Source: Phycisphaerae bacterium (lineage in GTDB: Bacteria > Planctomycetota > Phycisphaerae > SM23-33). From it: DNA of 43,919 nucleotides. The notes beneath the pieces are model-generated. The model ran no database searches, was not told the origin of the DNA, and worked only from the letters and a program-made list of their open reading frames with translations. Location: contig JAFGJE010000040.1 of assembly GCA_016929245.1 (NCBI GenBank), positions 1 through 43,919 of the forward strand. Direction: 5' to 3'. Positions 17,243-24,782 of the stretch are shown piece by piece. Both the position numbers and the translations under genes were made by a program. Position 1 is the first letter of the stretch, and each line of letters starts with the position of its first letter.

Positions 17243-18331
17243 ATGACATCCATCACCGTTGAAAAGATAACCGTCATCAGCCGCGAGAATCGCTACCACG
17301 GTTGGCCTACCGTGATTCATTGTTCCGACGGTGTGCTTCGGCTGGTGTATTCCGGTGGCAGGGAGCATCACATGTGTCCCTACGGCCGGGTGCAGATGAT
17401 GACGTCCCGCGACGAGGGAGTGACCTGGAGTGATCCCATCCGCCTCGTTGACGGGCCTATCGACGATCGCGACGCCGGCATCTGCCAGACCCGGCAGGGA
17501 ACGATTCTCGTCAACTGGTTCACGTCGTTCGCCTGGCTTGTGAATCTCCTTCGCATGCCCCCAGAAAGCGTGAATCGCGATTCCTGGTGGAAAAAGACCG
17601 GTGAAGTGAACGATGCGTTGCTGAAAGAAGAACTGGGGGCCTGGATGATCCGCTCGGACGACGGCGGAACAACATTCAGCCGTCGGGATCGGATTCCCGT
17701 CAGCACGCCGCATGGGTGCATAACGTTGTCCAACGGACGACTTCTCATGGTTGGCAGGCAGACGATTTCACCCGGTGGACGTGGGCGAAACGGCGGGCCG
17801 TTCCGGGAGGATTCCTCGTGTGTCATTGCGGAGTCCCGCGACGACGGTTGTTCGTGGACGATCATCGCCGAGATTCCGGTCCGAACCGGCGATTCCGGGG
17901 AGCAATATTTTGAGCCGCACGCCTGTCAGGCCGCCGACGGCAGAATTGTGGTGATGATCCGAAATCATAACACGCAGGACGAGGGGCAATCACTCCAATG
18001 CGAATCGCATGACGGCGGATTCACGTGGACCCCGCCGCACACATCCGGTATTGACGGATATCCTCCGCATCTGCTTTCCACGAGCGACGGAACGCTGGTC
18101 GTTTCGTACGGCTATCGGAAGGAGCCTTTCGGCAATCGCGTGCAGGTTAGTCGCGACCTGGGTGATACCTGGTCTGAGGTACTGATTCTCAACGACGATT
18201 CGCTGTGCAGCGATCTTGGGTATCCCTCGTCGGTGGAACTGGGCGGCGGCAGGTTTCTGACGATCTGGTACGAAGGACGACCCGACGCACCAGCGGTGCT
18301 ACGGCAGGCGATCTGGCGGCTGACATTGTAA
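17243..18331 (+). CDS. Sialidase-like beta-propeller (BNR/Asp-box) protein
   Basis: A 362-residue protein with five Asp-box motifs (S/T-x-D-x-G-x-x-W/F): SRDEGVTW (55-62), SDDGGTTF, SRDDGCSW, SHDGGFTW and SRDLGDTW. These mark a six-bladed sialidase/neuraminidase fold. There is no signal peptide, so it is predicted to be cytoplasmic, unlike many exo-sialidases. True sialidase activity needs an Arg triad and a Tyr/Glu pair that I cannot assign with certainty; members of this family in planctomycetes may act on other acidic sugars. AGGA lies eight bases before the ATG. It is co-directional with the GntR-type regulator upstream. Confidence 0.82.
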   Translation: MTSITVEKITVISRENRYHGWPTVIHCSDGVLRLVYSGGREHHMCPYGRVQMMTSRDEGVTWSDPIRLVDGPIDDRDAGICQTRQGTILVNWFTSFAWLVNLLRMPPESVNRDSWWKKTGEVNDALLKEELGAWMIRSDDGGTTFSRRDRIPVSTPHGCITLSNGRLLMVGRQTISPGGRGRNGGPFREDSSCVIAESRDDGCSWTIIAEIPVRTGDSGEQYFEPHACQAADGRIVVMIRNHNTQDEGQSLQCESHDGGFTWTPPHTSGIDGYPPHLLSTSDGTLVVSYGYRKEPFGNRVQVSRDLGDTWSEVLILNDDSLCSDLGYPSSVELGGGRFLTIWYEGRPDAPAVLRQAIWRLTL

Positions 18332-18504
18332 CGCGCGGTGCACGGAGCTCTTTGTGTGTTGGGTTTTATTTTCCCTGCCCCACGGCGCTGATGGCGCGGA
18401 AGGCTGGGTCCGGCTTGGTTGTCCATCTCGAAAATTCCATCCACCCATGTTTTTGCTCCAGTTTAAGGAATCGTTGAAGAAGAATCGGACTTCTTTGATT
18501 GGCC

Positions 18505-18600
18505 TTTCGTGACGTGGTCCAAGAATACTGACGGCGATGGGATAAAATGTTGAGCTGGTTTGAAATCCCCCGAAAGTACCGGCCAACATGAAGATTTGAT
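18505..18600 (-). repeat. Dispersed degenerate repeat, copy 3
   Basis: On the minus strand this segment aligns over about 95 bases with copy 1, including TTGGACCACrTCA at the distal end, and over the core with copy 2. It lies within a mosaic of mobile-element scars. The encoded frame FGGFQTSSTF parallels those in the other copies. Confidence 0.6.
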
Positions 18601-18654
18601 TGTCGGGTGTCGACTGGTTTTGTGCCGCTGGTGGATCATCTGGCCAATGTGGTT

Positions 18655-18708
18655 GTCCTGAATCATTCGGCGTCGCAGTTCGGTCATGCGTCTTCTCCTT
18701 CTCGAAAG
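18655..18708 (-). pseudogene. 5' end of a tyrosine-recombinase/integrase gene (leader plus first codons)
   Basis: On the minus strand a 28-base leader (18681-18708) with GAAGGAGA as ribosome binding site leads into ATGACCG and the codons MTELRRRMIQD. That N-terminus is typical of phage-type integrases of the kind followed by a core-binding domain. Here the frame continues into unrelated sequence and repeat copy 3, so only the start survives. The same 28 bases occur at 123-150 on the plus strand, attached to a different broken recombinase fragment. Confidence 0.55.
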
Positions 18709-18741
18709 GCGGCCGTTACCATTGAATACAAATACAAGGGC
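18709..18741 (+). pseudogene. Diverged 5' fragment of the phage tail-like gene at 10028-10855
   Basis: Eleven codons encode AAVTIEYKYKG. They match the start MAVTVEYKYKG of the intact gene, with most bases identical; the start codon has become GCG. The likeness stops after GGC at 18741. It directly abuts the integrase leader, so the site is a scar where two mobile fragments were joined. Confidence 0.55.
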
Positions 18742-18942
18742 AGAGAAAAAGAGCCATTTCCAAAATGATTTCTGACTGAAAAGTCAATTGAAGATGTATA
18801 TTTCGGCTCTAATGACGTTCAAATTGGAACAGATTTATGGGCAAATAAGGTTTTCGGGAAGGACAACAATATTTTCGGCAGGCACAGTCTCCTTATGCAA
18901 AAACAACGTAATTCTCTATTTTAAAACATCTTGTAAAAAATG

Positions 18943-19007
18943 TTGACGAAACGATTTCGTTTGATTACTATTTCCATTTATGTCATTAATATCTAACTAA
19001 TGACATA
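18943..19007 (+). promoter_or_regulatory. Sigma-70-type promoter with two inverted repeats ahead of the Ehr-type operon
   Basis: TTGACG (18943-18948), a 17-base spacer and TACTAT (18966-18971) form a good sigma-70 promoter with a start near 18978. The spacer contains the palindrome ACGAAACGATTTCGT (18946-18960). A perfect 10-base inverted repeat, TATGTCATTA and TAATGACATA (18979-18988 and 18998-19007), begins at the predicted start. These are likely operators, perhaps for the HTH domain of the first gene product; a 5' leader hairpin is the alternative. Confidence 0.6.
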
Positions 19008-19028
19008 GAAGTATATAAGGATAGAATA

Positions 19029-19727
19029 ATGAGACTTCGAGTCAGGGATGTTTCAGATCTTCTGGGAGTGTCGGAAAAGACTGTTTATCGATGGGTTGCA
19101 CAAAAGAATCTCCCTGTCCACCGTGTGAATGAGCAGTACCGATTCAACCGGGCGGAGCTTCTGGAATGGGCGACATCGCAGCGAATTCCGATTTCGCCGA
19201 AGTTATTTGAAGAACCGGAAGACGCATTCGTTCCATCCCTGGAAGAGGCGCTGCGGACGGGGGGGATTCATTACCGCGTCGGCGGCACCGATAAAGCCTC
19301 CGCGTTACGGAGCGTCGTGGAAATTCTACCTCTCCCGGAGGAGGTTGACCGGGAATTCCTGTTGCAGGTATTACTCGCGAGGGAATCCGTGGGATCAACC
19401 GGCATCGGCGACGGCGTGGCAATTCCCCATGTCCGCAATCCGGTAACGCTGCATGTATCCCGTCCTTTGGTTGCATTAAGTTTTCTGGAAAACGACATCG
19501 ACTTCCAAGCCATCGACGGCAAGAAAGTTCACACGCTATTTACCATTGTCAGCCCGACGATCAAGGCGCATTTGAGCCTACTGTCGAAGCTGGCGTACGG
19601 TCTTCGCGCGTCTGAGTTTGCCGAGGCGGTCGCACGGAAGGCGTCCCGCGAGGAGTTGTTCGATGCCGCGAGGACGTTGGAAACTCTCGTGAGTTCCCTG
19701 GTGGATACACAGGAAGGCGCTGTATGA
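19029..19727 (+). CDS. Excisionase/MerR-like HTH fused to PTS EIIA-Ntr-type domain
   Basis: A 232-residue two-domain protein. Residues 1-50 are a helix-turn-helix of the excisionase type (VRDVSDLLGVSEKTVYRWVAQ, then VNEQYRFNRAELLEW). Residues about 68-225 are a PTS fructose/nitrogen-type EIIA domain with phosphoacceptor His134 in GVAIPHVRNP. No PTS permease is nearby, so it is likely a regulator whose DNA binding or protein contacts depend on phosphorylation. Its stop overlaps the next start by four bases (ATGA), tying it to the membrane complex operon. I infer autoregulation at the inverted repeats just upstream. Confidence 0.88.
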   Translation: MRLRVRDVSDLLGVSEKTVYRWVAQKNLPVHRVNEQYRFNRAELLEWATSQRIPISPKLFEEPEDAFVPSLEEALRTGGIHYRVGGTDKASALRSVVEILPLPEEVDREFLLQVLLARESVGSTGIGDGVAIPHVRNPVTLHVSRPLVALSFLENDIDFQAIDGKKVHTLFTIVSPTIKAHLSLLSKLAYGLRASEFAEAVARKASREELFDAARTLETLVSSLVDTQEGAV

Positions 19728-21727
19728 CGGCAGCAATCTGGGTGGTTCTGACAGTCGTCCTTCTTGGCGTCGGTGGCGTGACGTGCCTGTTTTTAGGACG
19801 CCGTGGCGCATTGTCCAATCGCCTCGGTCCTGCCGTCAGTGTGCTGGGTGGAACGCCGGCGGTCGTGGGGGCGGTTGTCGTACTGGTGACAGGATCGGAA
19901 AGCAGTCTGCATCTTCCCTGGAGCATTCCATTCGGATCGTTCTCACTGGCGATGGATGGCTTGGCCGCCTTCTTCATCCTGGCGATCTCCGTGGTCTGCA
20001 TACTTAGCGCCCTGTACGGCGGGGCGTATCTGAAGTCCTATCTTGGCAAATCTTCTCAAAAGAATCTCGGCGCGTCGTGGTGTTTCTACAATATGCTTTT
20101 CGCCAGCATGCTGCTCGTGGTGACAGCAAGAAACGGTGTGCTGTTTTTGCTGGCATGGGAGGGGATGTCGCTGGCGTCGTTTTTCCTGGTGATGTTTGAG
20201 CATGAAAAGCAGGAGGTTCGCCAGGCTGGGTGGACGTACCTGATTGCGATGCACCTGGGCACTGCTTTTTTGCTGGCGATGTTCGTACTGCTGGGTTGGC
20301 GGAATCAGACGATGGACTTCGATCAGTTCGCGATCCCGTCAGCCGGACCGGCAGCGGGTGTGATTTTCTTGCTGGCGGTCGTCGGGTTCGGCACGAAGGC
20401 GGGGTTCATGCCCATGCACGTTTGGCTGCCCGAGGCGCACCCGGCCGCTCCGTCGCACGTCTCTGCCGTCATGAGCGGCGTGATGATCAAGACGGGCATC
20501 TACGGGCTGCTGCGGACGCTGGAATTTCTGGGGGCGCCACCGGCGTGGTGGGGCTGGGTTCTCATCGGCGTCGGTGTGGTTTCGGGCATCTGCGGGATTC
20601 TGTTTGCGCTGGCGCAACACGACCTGAAACGCCTGCTCGCCTACAGCAGCGTGGAGAACATCGGGATGATCAGTTTGGGATTGGGCCTTTGGTTGCTGGG
20701 TACGAGCACCGGCAATACCACCGTCGCTACGTTGGGACTCCTGGGCGGATTGCTGCACGTGTGGAACCACGCGATCTTTAAAAGCCTGCTGTTCCTGGGC
20801 GCAGGTGCGGTCGCGCACACCACCGGTACGCTGAACATCGAAACCATGGGCGGCCTGCTCAAGCGGATGAAATATACGGGCCTGTTTTTTCTGATCGGTT
20901 CGGTAGCTATCAGTGGCCTGCCGCCGTTGAACGGCTTCGTGAGTGAATTCCTCGTTTATCTCGGATCGTTTTTCGGCATCGCTCGAACCGGCGCCATGCA
21001 AGTCGTCATAGCGGGATTCGTCATTACGGTCGCCCTGGCGCTGATCGGCGGATTGGCGGCGGCGTGTTTCACGAAGGTTTGTGGAATCGTCTTTCTCGGC
21101 GAACCGAGATCCGATGCCGCAAAGGAGGCCCACGAAGCACCGCTGGCGATGCGAATTTCCATGGCCGTCCTGGCGGGATTGTGCGTCCTGATTGGCTTGA
21201 TTGGCCCACTGGCGATCAAAGCCGCTGCCCCGGCGACGGGAACACTTTTGTCCAACGTTACGTCAACGACCGATGTGGGAACGACGACAGCCGGCCGTAT
21301 GTTGTGGCATGTGAGTCTAGTCGGTGTTGTTTTGGCGGTGATGATCGCGATCCTCTGGTGGATTCGTCGCCGACTGCTCGCGGGCAGGATCATGAACGAG
21401 GCTGGGACGTGGGATTGCGGCTATGCCGCGCCGACCGCGCGAATGCAGTACACCGCTTCGAGTTTCGCTTCGCCGATTCTCGGAATGTTCCGCTGGCTGC
21501 TTCAGCCTCGTGTGCACCGTCACGTGCCGAATGGATTGTTCCCCGCGGAGGCGAATTTCGAGTCGCACACAGCCGACGTGTTTCGCCGGTTTGGTTTCGG
21601 TCCGTTGTTCGGCGCCGCGGCCTGGCTGGCGGGTCGGTTACGATGGTTCCAGCAGGGTCGGAACCAATTGTACGTGTTATACATCGCCCTGACGCTGCTG
21701 ATCCTGCTGCTATGGAACCTGGGATAA
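19724..21727 (+). CDS. hyfB: HyfB-like proton-translocating antiporter-type subunit
   Basis: A 667-residue membrane protein of the NuoL/MrpA/HyfB family, with about 15 hydrophobic helices and the conserved core LAWEGMSLASFFLVMFEHEK, WLPEAHPAAPSHVSAVMSG and the following KTGIYGLLR. In hydrogenase-4 and Ehr-type complexes this subunit forms an antiporter-like ion channel. It is the second gene of the operon, four bases before the HyfC-like gene. Confidence 0.92.
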   Translation: MTAAIWVVLTVVLLGVGGVTCLFLGRRGALSNRLGPAVSVLGGTPAVVGAVVVLVTGSESSLHLPWSIPFGSFSLAMDGLAAFFILAISVVCILSALYGGAYLKSYLGKSSQKNLGASWCFYNMLFASMLLVVTARNGVLFLLAWEGMSLASFFLVMFEHEKQEVRQAGWTYLIAMHLGTAFLLAMFVLLGWRNQTMDFDQFAIPSAGPAAGVIFLLAVVGFGTKAGFMPMHVWLPEAHPAAPSHVSAVMSGVMIKTGIYGLLRTLEFLGAPPAWWGWVLIGVGVVSGICGILFALAQHDLKRLLAYSSVENIGMISLGLGLWLLGTSTGNTTVATLGLLGGLLHVWNHAIFKSLLFLGAGAVAHTTGTLNIETMGGLLKRMKYTGLFFLIGSVAISGLPPLNGFVSEFLVYLGSFFGIARTGAMQVVIAGFVITVALALIGGLAAACFTKVCGIVFLGEPRSDAAKEAHEAPLAMRISMAVLAGLCVLIGLIGPLAIKAAAPATGTLLSNVTSTTDVGTTTAGRMLWHVSLVGVVLAVMIAILWWIRRRLLAGRIMNEAGTWDCGYAAPTARMQYTASSFASPILGMFRWLLQPRVHRHVPNGLFPAEANFESHTADVFRRFGFGPLFGAAAWLAGRLRWFQQGRNQLYVLYIALTLLILLLWNLG

Positions 21728-21731
21728 CGAT

Positions 21732-22646
21732 ATGACGATACTGGTCTCCCTTCTTCACGTTCTGCTGGCGTTGACGCTCTCACCGTTGCTGGTGGGTGTG
21801 ATTCGTCGCACGAAGGCAATCTTTGCCGGACGGCAGGGACCGTCGCTGTTCCAGATGTATTCCGACCTGGCGAAGCTGTTCCGCAAGGGCGCCGTCTACA
21901 GCCGCACGACGACGTGGATCTTCCGCGCCGGTCCGATCGTAGGCGTAGCTGCCGTCATCGTCGCCCTGATGATCGTGCCGCTGGGCGGCGTACGGGGATT
22001 GGCGGAATTTCCGGGTGACCTGATTCTGTTGGCGTACGTGCTTGGATTGATGCGTTTCATGACGGTTCTGGCGGCCCTGGATACCGGTTCGGCGTTTGAG
22101 GGGATGGGCGCCAGCCGGGAGGTACAATTCTCGCTGCTTGCCGAACCGGCGCTGCTGCTGGGCCTGGCCGCGACGGCTGTCTGCACGCGCCGCCTCGGTT
22201 TGTCGGAAATCTACGCGAACCTGTTCGCCGCTTCACCGATCACCGTCGCGCCGACGGCTGTGTTACTGGCGGGGATGTTTTTGATCGTGTTACTGGCGGA
22301 AAACGCACGAATTCCCGTTGACGATCCCGCCACGCACCTGGAACTGACAATGATCCACGAGGTGATGGTGCTCGATCACGGTGGAGTGGACCTTGGGTTC
22401 ATTGAATACGCCGTTTCGCTGAAGTTGTGGGTATTTACGGCGTTGCTGGTGGGCGTCGCGATACCGTTGCGAACGGACTGGCCGCTGCTGAATCTGTTGA
22501 TTGGTATCGCGAGCGTCTTCATTACCGCCGTCATCGTTGGCGTAATCGAATCGACAATGGCCCGGTTACGTCTGTTGCGCGTACCGCAACTGTTGGTCAC
22601 GGCCTCGATCCTCGCGGTCATCGCCGTGCTTTGGGTGTTGAGGTAA
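21732..22646 (+). CDS. hyfC: HyfC-like / NuoH-like membrane anchor subunit
   Basis: A 304-residue membrane protein with eight or so helices and the family signature AENARIPVDDPATHLELTMIHEVM. This is the quinone-site-forming NuoH/HycD/HyfC family, which links the soluble Fe-S arm to the membrane arm. The GRQGPSLFQMYSDLAKLFRKG segment near the N-terminus is also typical. Spaced three to four bases from both neighbours. Confidence 0.92.
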   Translation: MTILVSLLHVLLALTLSPLLVGVIRRTKAIFAGRQGPSLFQMYSDLAKLFRKGAVYSRTTTWIFRAGPIVGVAAVIVALMIVPLGGVRGLAEFPGDLILLAYVLGLMRFMTVLAALDTGSAFEGMGASREVQFSLLAEPALLLGLAATAVCTRRLGLSEIYANLFAASPITVAPTAVLLAGMFLIVLLAENARIPVDDPATHLELTMIHEVMVLDHGGVDLGFIEYAVSLKLWVFTALLVGVAIPLRTDWPLLNLLIGIASVFITAVIVGVIESTMARLRLLRVPQLLVTASILAVIAVLWVLR

Positions 22647-22649
22647 GAC

Positions 22650-23294
22650 ATGGAACTTTTTTCGGACATCCTGGTCATCCTGCTATTGCTGACGAACCTT
22701 CGCCTGCTCTCGTCCAGCCGCCTGGCATCCTGTGTACAGACGGTGGCGATCCAGGCGGTGTTGCTGGGCGCGCTGGTGTTGACGGGCGCGACGGCTCGCC
22801 TGACGCTGGAAGTCATCGGCCTGGCGATGTCGGCGGTGATGGTCAAAGGGCTGCTGCTGCCCTGGCTGCTGCGACGTGCGATACGCGAAGCGCAGGTCCA
22901 GCGGGAAATCGAACCCATCATCGGATACACGCCGTCGGTGCTGATCGGAACGGTGTTGCTGGCATTGTGCTTCGTGATTTCCGCTCCGTTACGGCAGGCA
23001 ACCCCGGCGGGGGCAACCTTGTTGATCCCCGGTGCGATGTTCACGATTTTAACGGGCCTGTTCATCATTGTTTCCCGCCGCAAAGCCTTGACGCAGGTAC
23101 TGGGATACCTGGCGATGGAAAATGGTGTATACACGTTCGGCACAGCCTTGGCGGTGGAGGAACCGCTGCTGGTGGAAATGGGCGTACTGCTGGACGTATT
23201 GGTGGCGGTGTTCATCATGGGCATCACCATATTCCACATCAATCGCGAATTCGACCATATCGACACCGACCAACTGTCGGTGCTGAAGGATTAA
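22650..23294 (+). CDS. hyfE: HyfE-like (NuoK/MnhC-related) membrane subunit
   Basis: A 214-residue membrane protein with about seven helices, matching HyfE in length and in the region around GYTPSVLIGTVLLALCFVIS and QVLGYLAMENGVYTFG, the Glu-containing NuoK-like segment. The Glu in MENG is a candidate for ion translocation. It lies between HyfC-like and HyfF-like genes, the same order as in hydrogenase-4 operons (with no HyfD counterpart here). Confidence 0.88.
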   Translation: MELFSDILVILLLLTNLRLLSSSRLASCVQTVAIQAVLLGALVLTGATARLTLEVIGLAMSAVMVKGLLLPWLLRRAIREAQVQREIEPIIGYTPSVLIGTVLLALCFVISAPLRQATPAGATLLIPGAMFTILTGLFIIVSRRKALTQVLGYLAMENGVYTFGTALAVEEPLLVEMGVLLDVLVAVFIMGITIFHINREFDHIDTDQLSVLKD

Positions 23295-23297
23295 TGT

Positions 23298-24782
23298 ATG
23301 TTTTGGGCAGTCATATTGATTCCAGCTGTGGCAGGTGCACTGGCGTTGGTATCGTCGGGCAATGCTTTGCGGCGATGCCTGCTGATCGTCGGCGCGCTGG
23401 GACATACCGTCGCCGTAGGCTTGCTGTGCGCCACGACGTCCACCGTGCACCTCGACGCCTGGATCGGACTCGACGAAGCCGGCAAATTGTTCCTTTGCAT
23501 CACGAGCGGGTTGTTTCTGACCGTGGCGATGTACACGGCTGGATATCTGCGACGGGAATTCGGCCAGGCGACACGCGACACAGAAGAAGGATTTCTGTTC
23601 CGCAACGAACCGGAGGCGATCTTCGTCGGTTGTCTGTTGCTGTTCCTCGCGACGATGAGCCTGGTCTGTGTCAGCCGGCACATGGGTCTGCTCTGGGTCG
23701 CGGTTGAGGCCACAACACTCGCCAGTGCGCCGCTCATCAGCTTCCACCGTCATCATCGCAGCCTGGAAGCCACCTGGAAGTACCTTCTGATCTGCTCGGT
23801 GGGAATCGCACTTGCGTTGTTGGGCAACTTCTTCCTCGCCTACGCGGGGCGTGGCCATATTTCGCACCTCAGCATGCACGACCTGCTCGCCGAAGCGAAG
23901 GCGCTGAATCCAGCGTGGCTTAAGGCCGCCTTCCTTATGTTGCTCGTGGGATACGGTACGAAGATGGGTCTGGCGCCGATGCACACTTGGCTGCCCGACG
24001 CGCACAGCGAAGCGCCGTCGATGATATCGGCGTTGCTGTCGGGCGCATTATTGAACTGTGCGTTCCTCGGCATCTTGCGCAGCCACGCCATTCTGACAGC
24101 CGCGGGATTGGGACACTTCAGCGGCGAGTTGCTCGTGTTGTTCGGACTGCTGTCGATGGGCGTCGCGGCGGTGTTTCTGATCCATCAAACGGATTACAAG
24201 CGAATGCTCGCGTATTCCAGCGTCGAACACATGGGCATTTTGGCGATGGGCGTCGGAATCGGCGGTCTGGCAGCCACGGGCGCGATGCTCCATGCGATCA
24301 ATCATTCCTTCGCCAAGGGCATGTTCTTTTTAACGGCTGGGAATCTGCTGACGCGGTATCGCACGAAACAGGTAAACGGTGTTCGCGGCGTGTTGAGGAG
24401 TTATCCCGTTACGGGTTGTCTCTGGTTGGCGGGATTTTTCGCCATCGCCGGTTCGCCGCCGTTCGGTTTGTTCGTCAGTGAATTCACGATTTTGAAAGGC
24501 GCGTTGGAAAGCGGTCGTTGGTACATCGCGGCGGGGTATCTGCTCGCTTTGGGCGTGATCTTCGTCGCGATGGCCCGGCTGGTTCTACCGATGGCATTCG
24601 GTCGTGCCGAGTCAACGCTTGATTCGAAGGAAGTTTTGCCCGTAAACCATAAAGAGGCGGCCTGGACTGTGGTTCCACCGCTGGCGATGGGCGGCGTGGT
24701 TCTTGTCCTGGGCGTGTACGTTCCGCCTGCGCTTTGGGATTTTCTCCAAGCCGTTGCGGCGGGAATCGGAGTGCGACGATGA
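23298..24782 (+). CDS. hyfF: HyfF-like (NuoN/NuoM-related) antiporter-type subunit
   Basis: A 494-residue membrane protein with about 14 helices and the conserved WLPDAHSEAPSMISALLSG and AYSSVEHMGI segments of antiporter-like subunits. It would form the second ion-translocating module of the complex. Its stop overlaps the start of the large-subunit gene by four bases (ATGA). Confidence 0.92.
   Translation: MFWAVILIPAVAGALALVSSGNALRRCLLIVGALGHTVAVGLLCATTSTVHLDAWIGLDEAGKLFLCITSGLFLTVAMYTAGYLRREFGQATRDTEEGFLFRNEPEAIFVGCLLLFLATMSLVCVSRHMGLLWVAVEATTLASAPLISFHRHHRSLEATWKYLLICSVGIALALLGNFFLAYAGRGHISHLSMHDLLAEAKALNPAWLKAAFLMLLVGYGTKMGLAPMHTWLPDAHSEAPSMISALLSGALLNCAFLGILRSHAILTAAGLGHFSGELLVLFGLLSMGVAAVFLIHQTDYKRMLAYSSVEHMGILAMGVGIGGLAATGAMLHAINHSFAKGMFFLTAGNLLTRYRTKQVNGVRGVLRSYPVTGCLWLAGFFAIAGSPPFGLFVSEFTILKGALESGRWYIAAGYLLALGVIFVAMARLVLPMAFGRAESTLDSKEVLPVNHKEAAWTVVPPLAMGGVVLVLGVYVPPALWDFLQAVAAGIGVRR

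Larger units (their letters stand above)
18332..18942. other. Gene-free region of element scars
   Basis: Outside the three fragments listed here (repeat copy 3, integrase start, tail-gene start) I see no gene. Roughly 18745-18942 is AT-rich and becomes the promoter region of the downstream operon. No terminator is evident after the sialidase-like gene. Confidence 0.4.
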
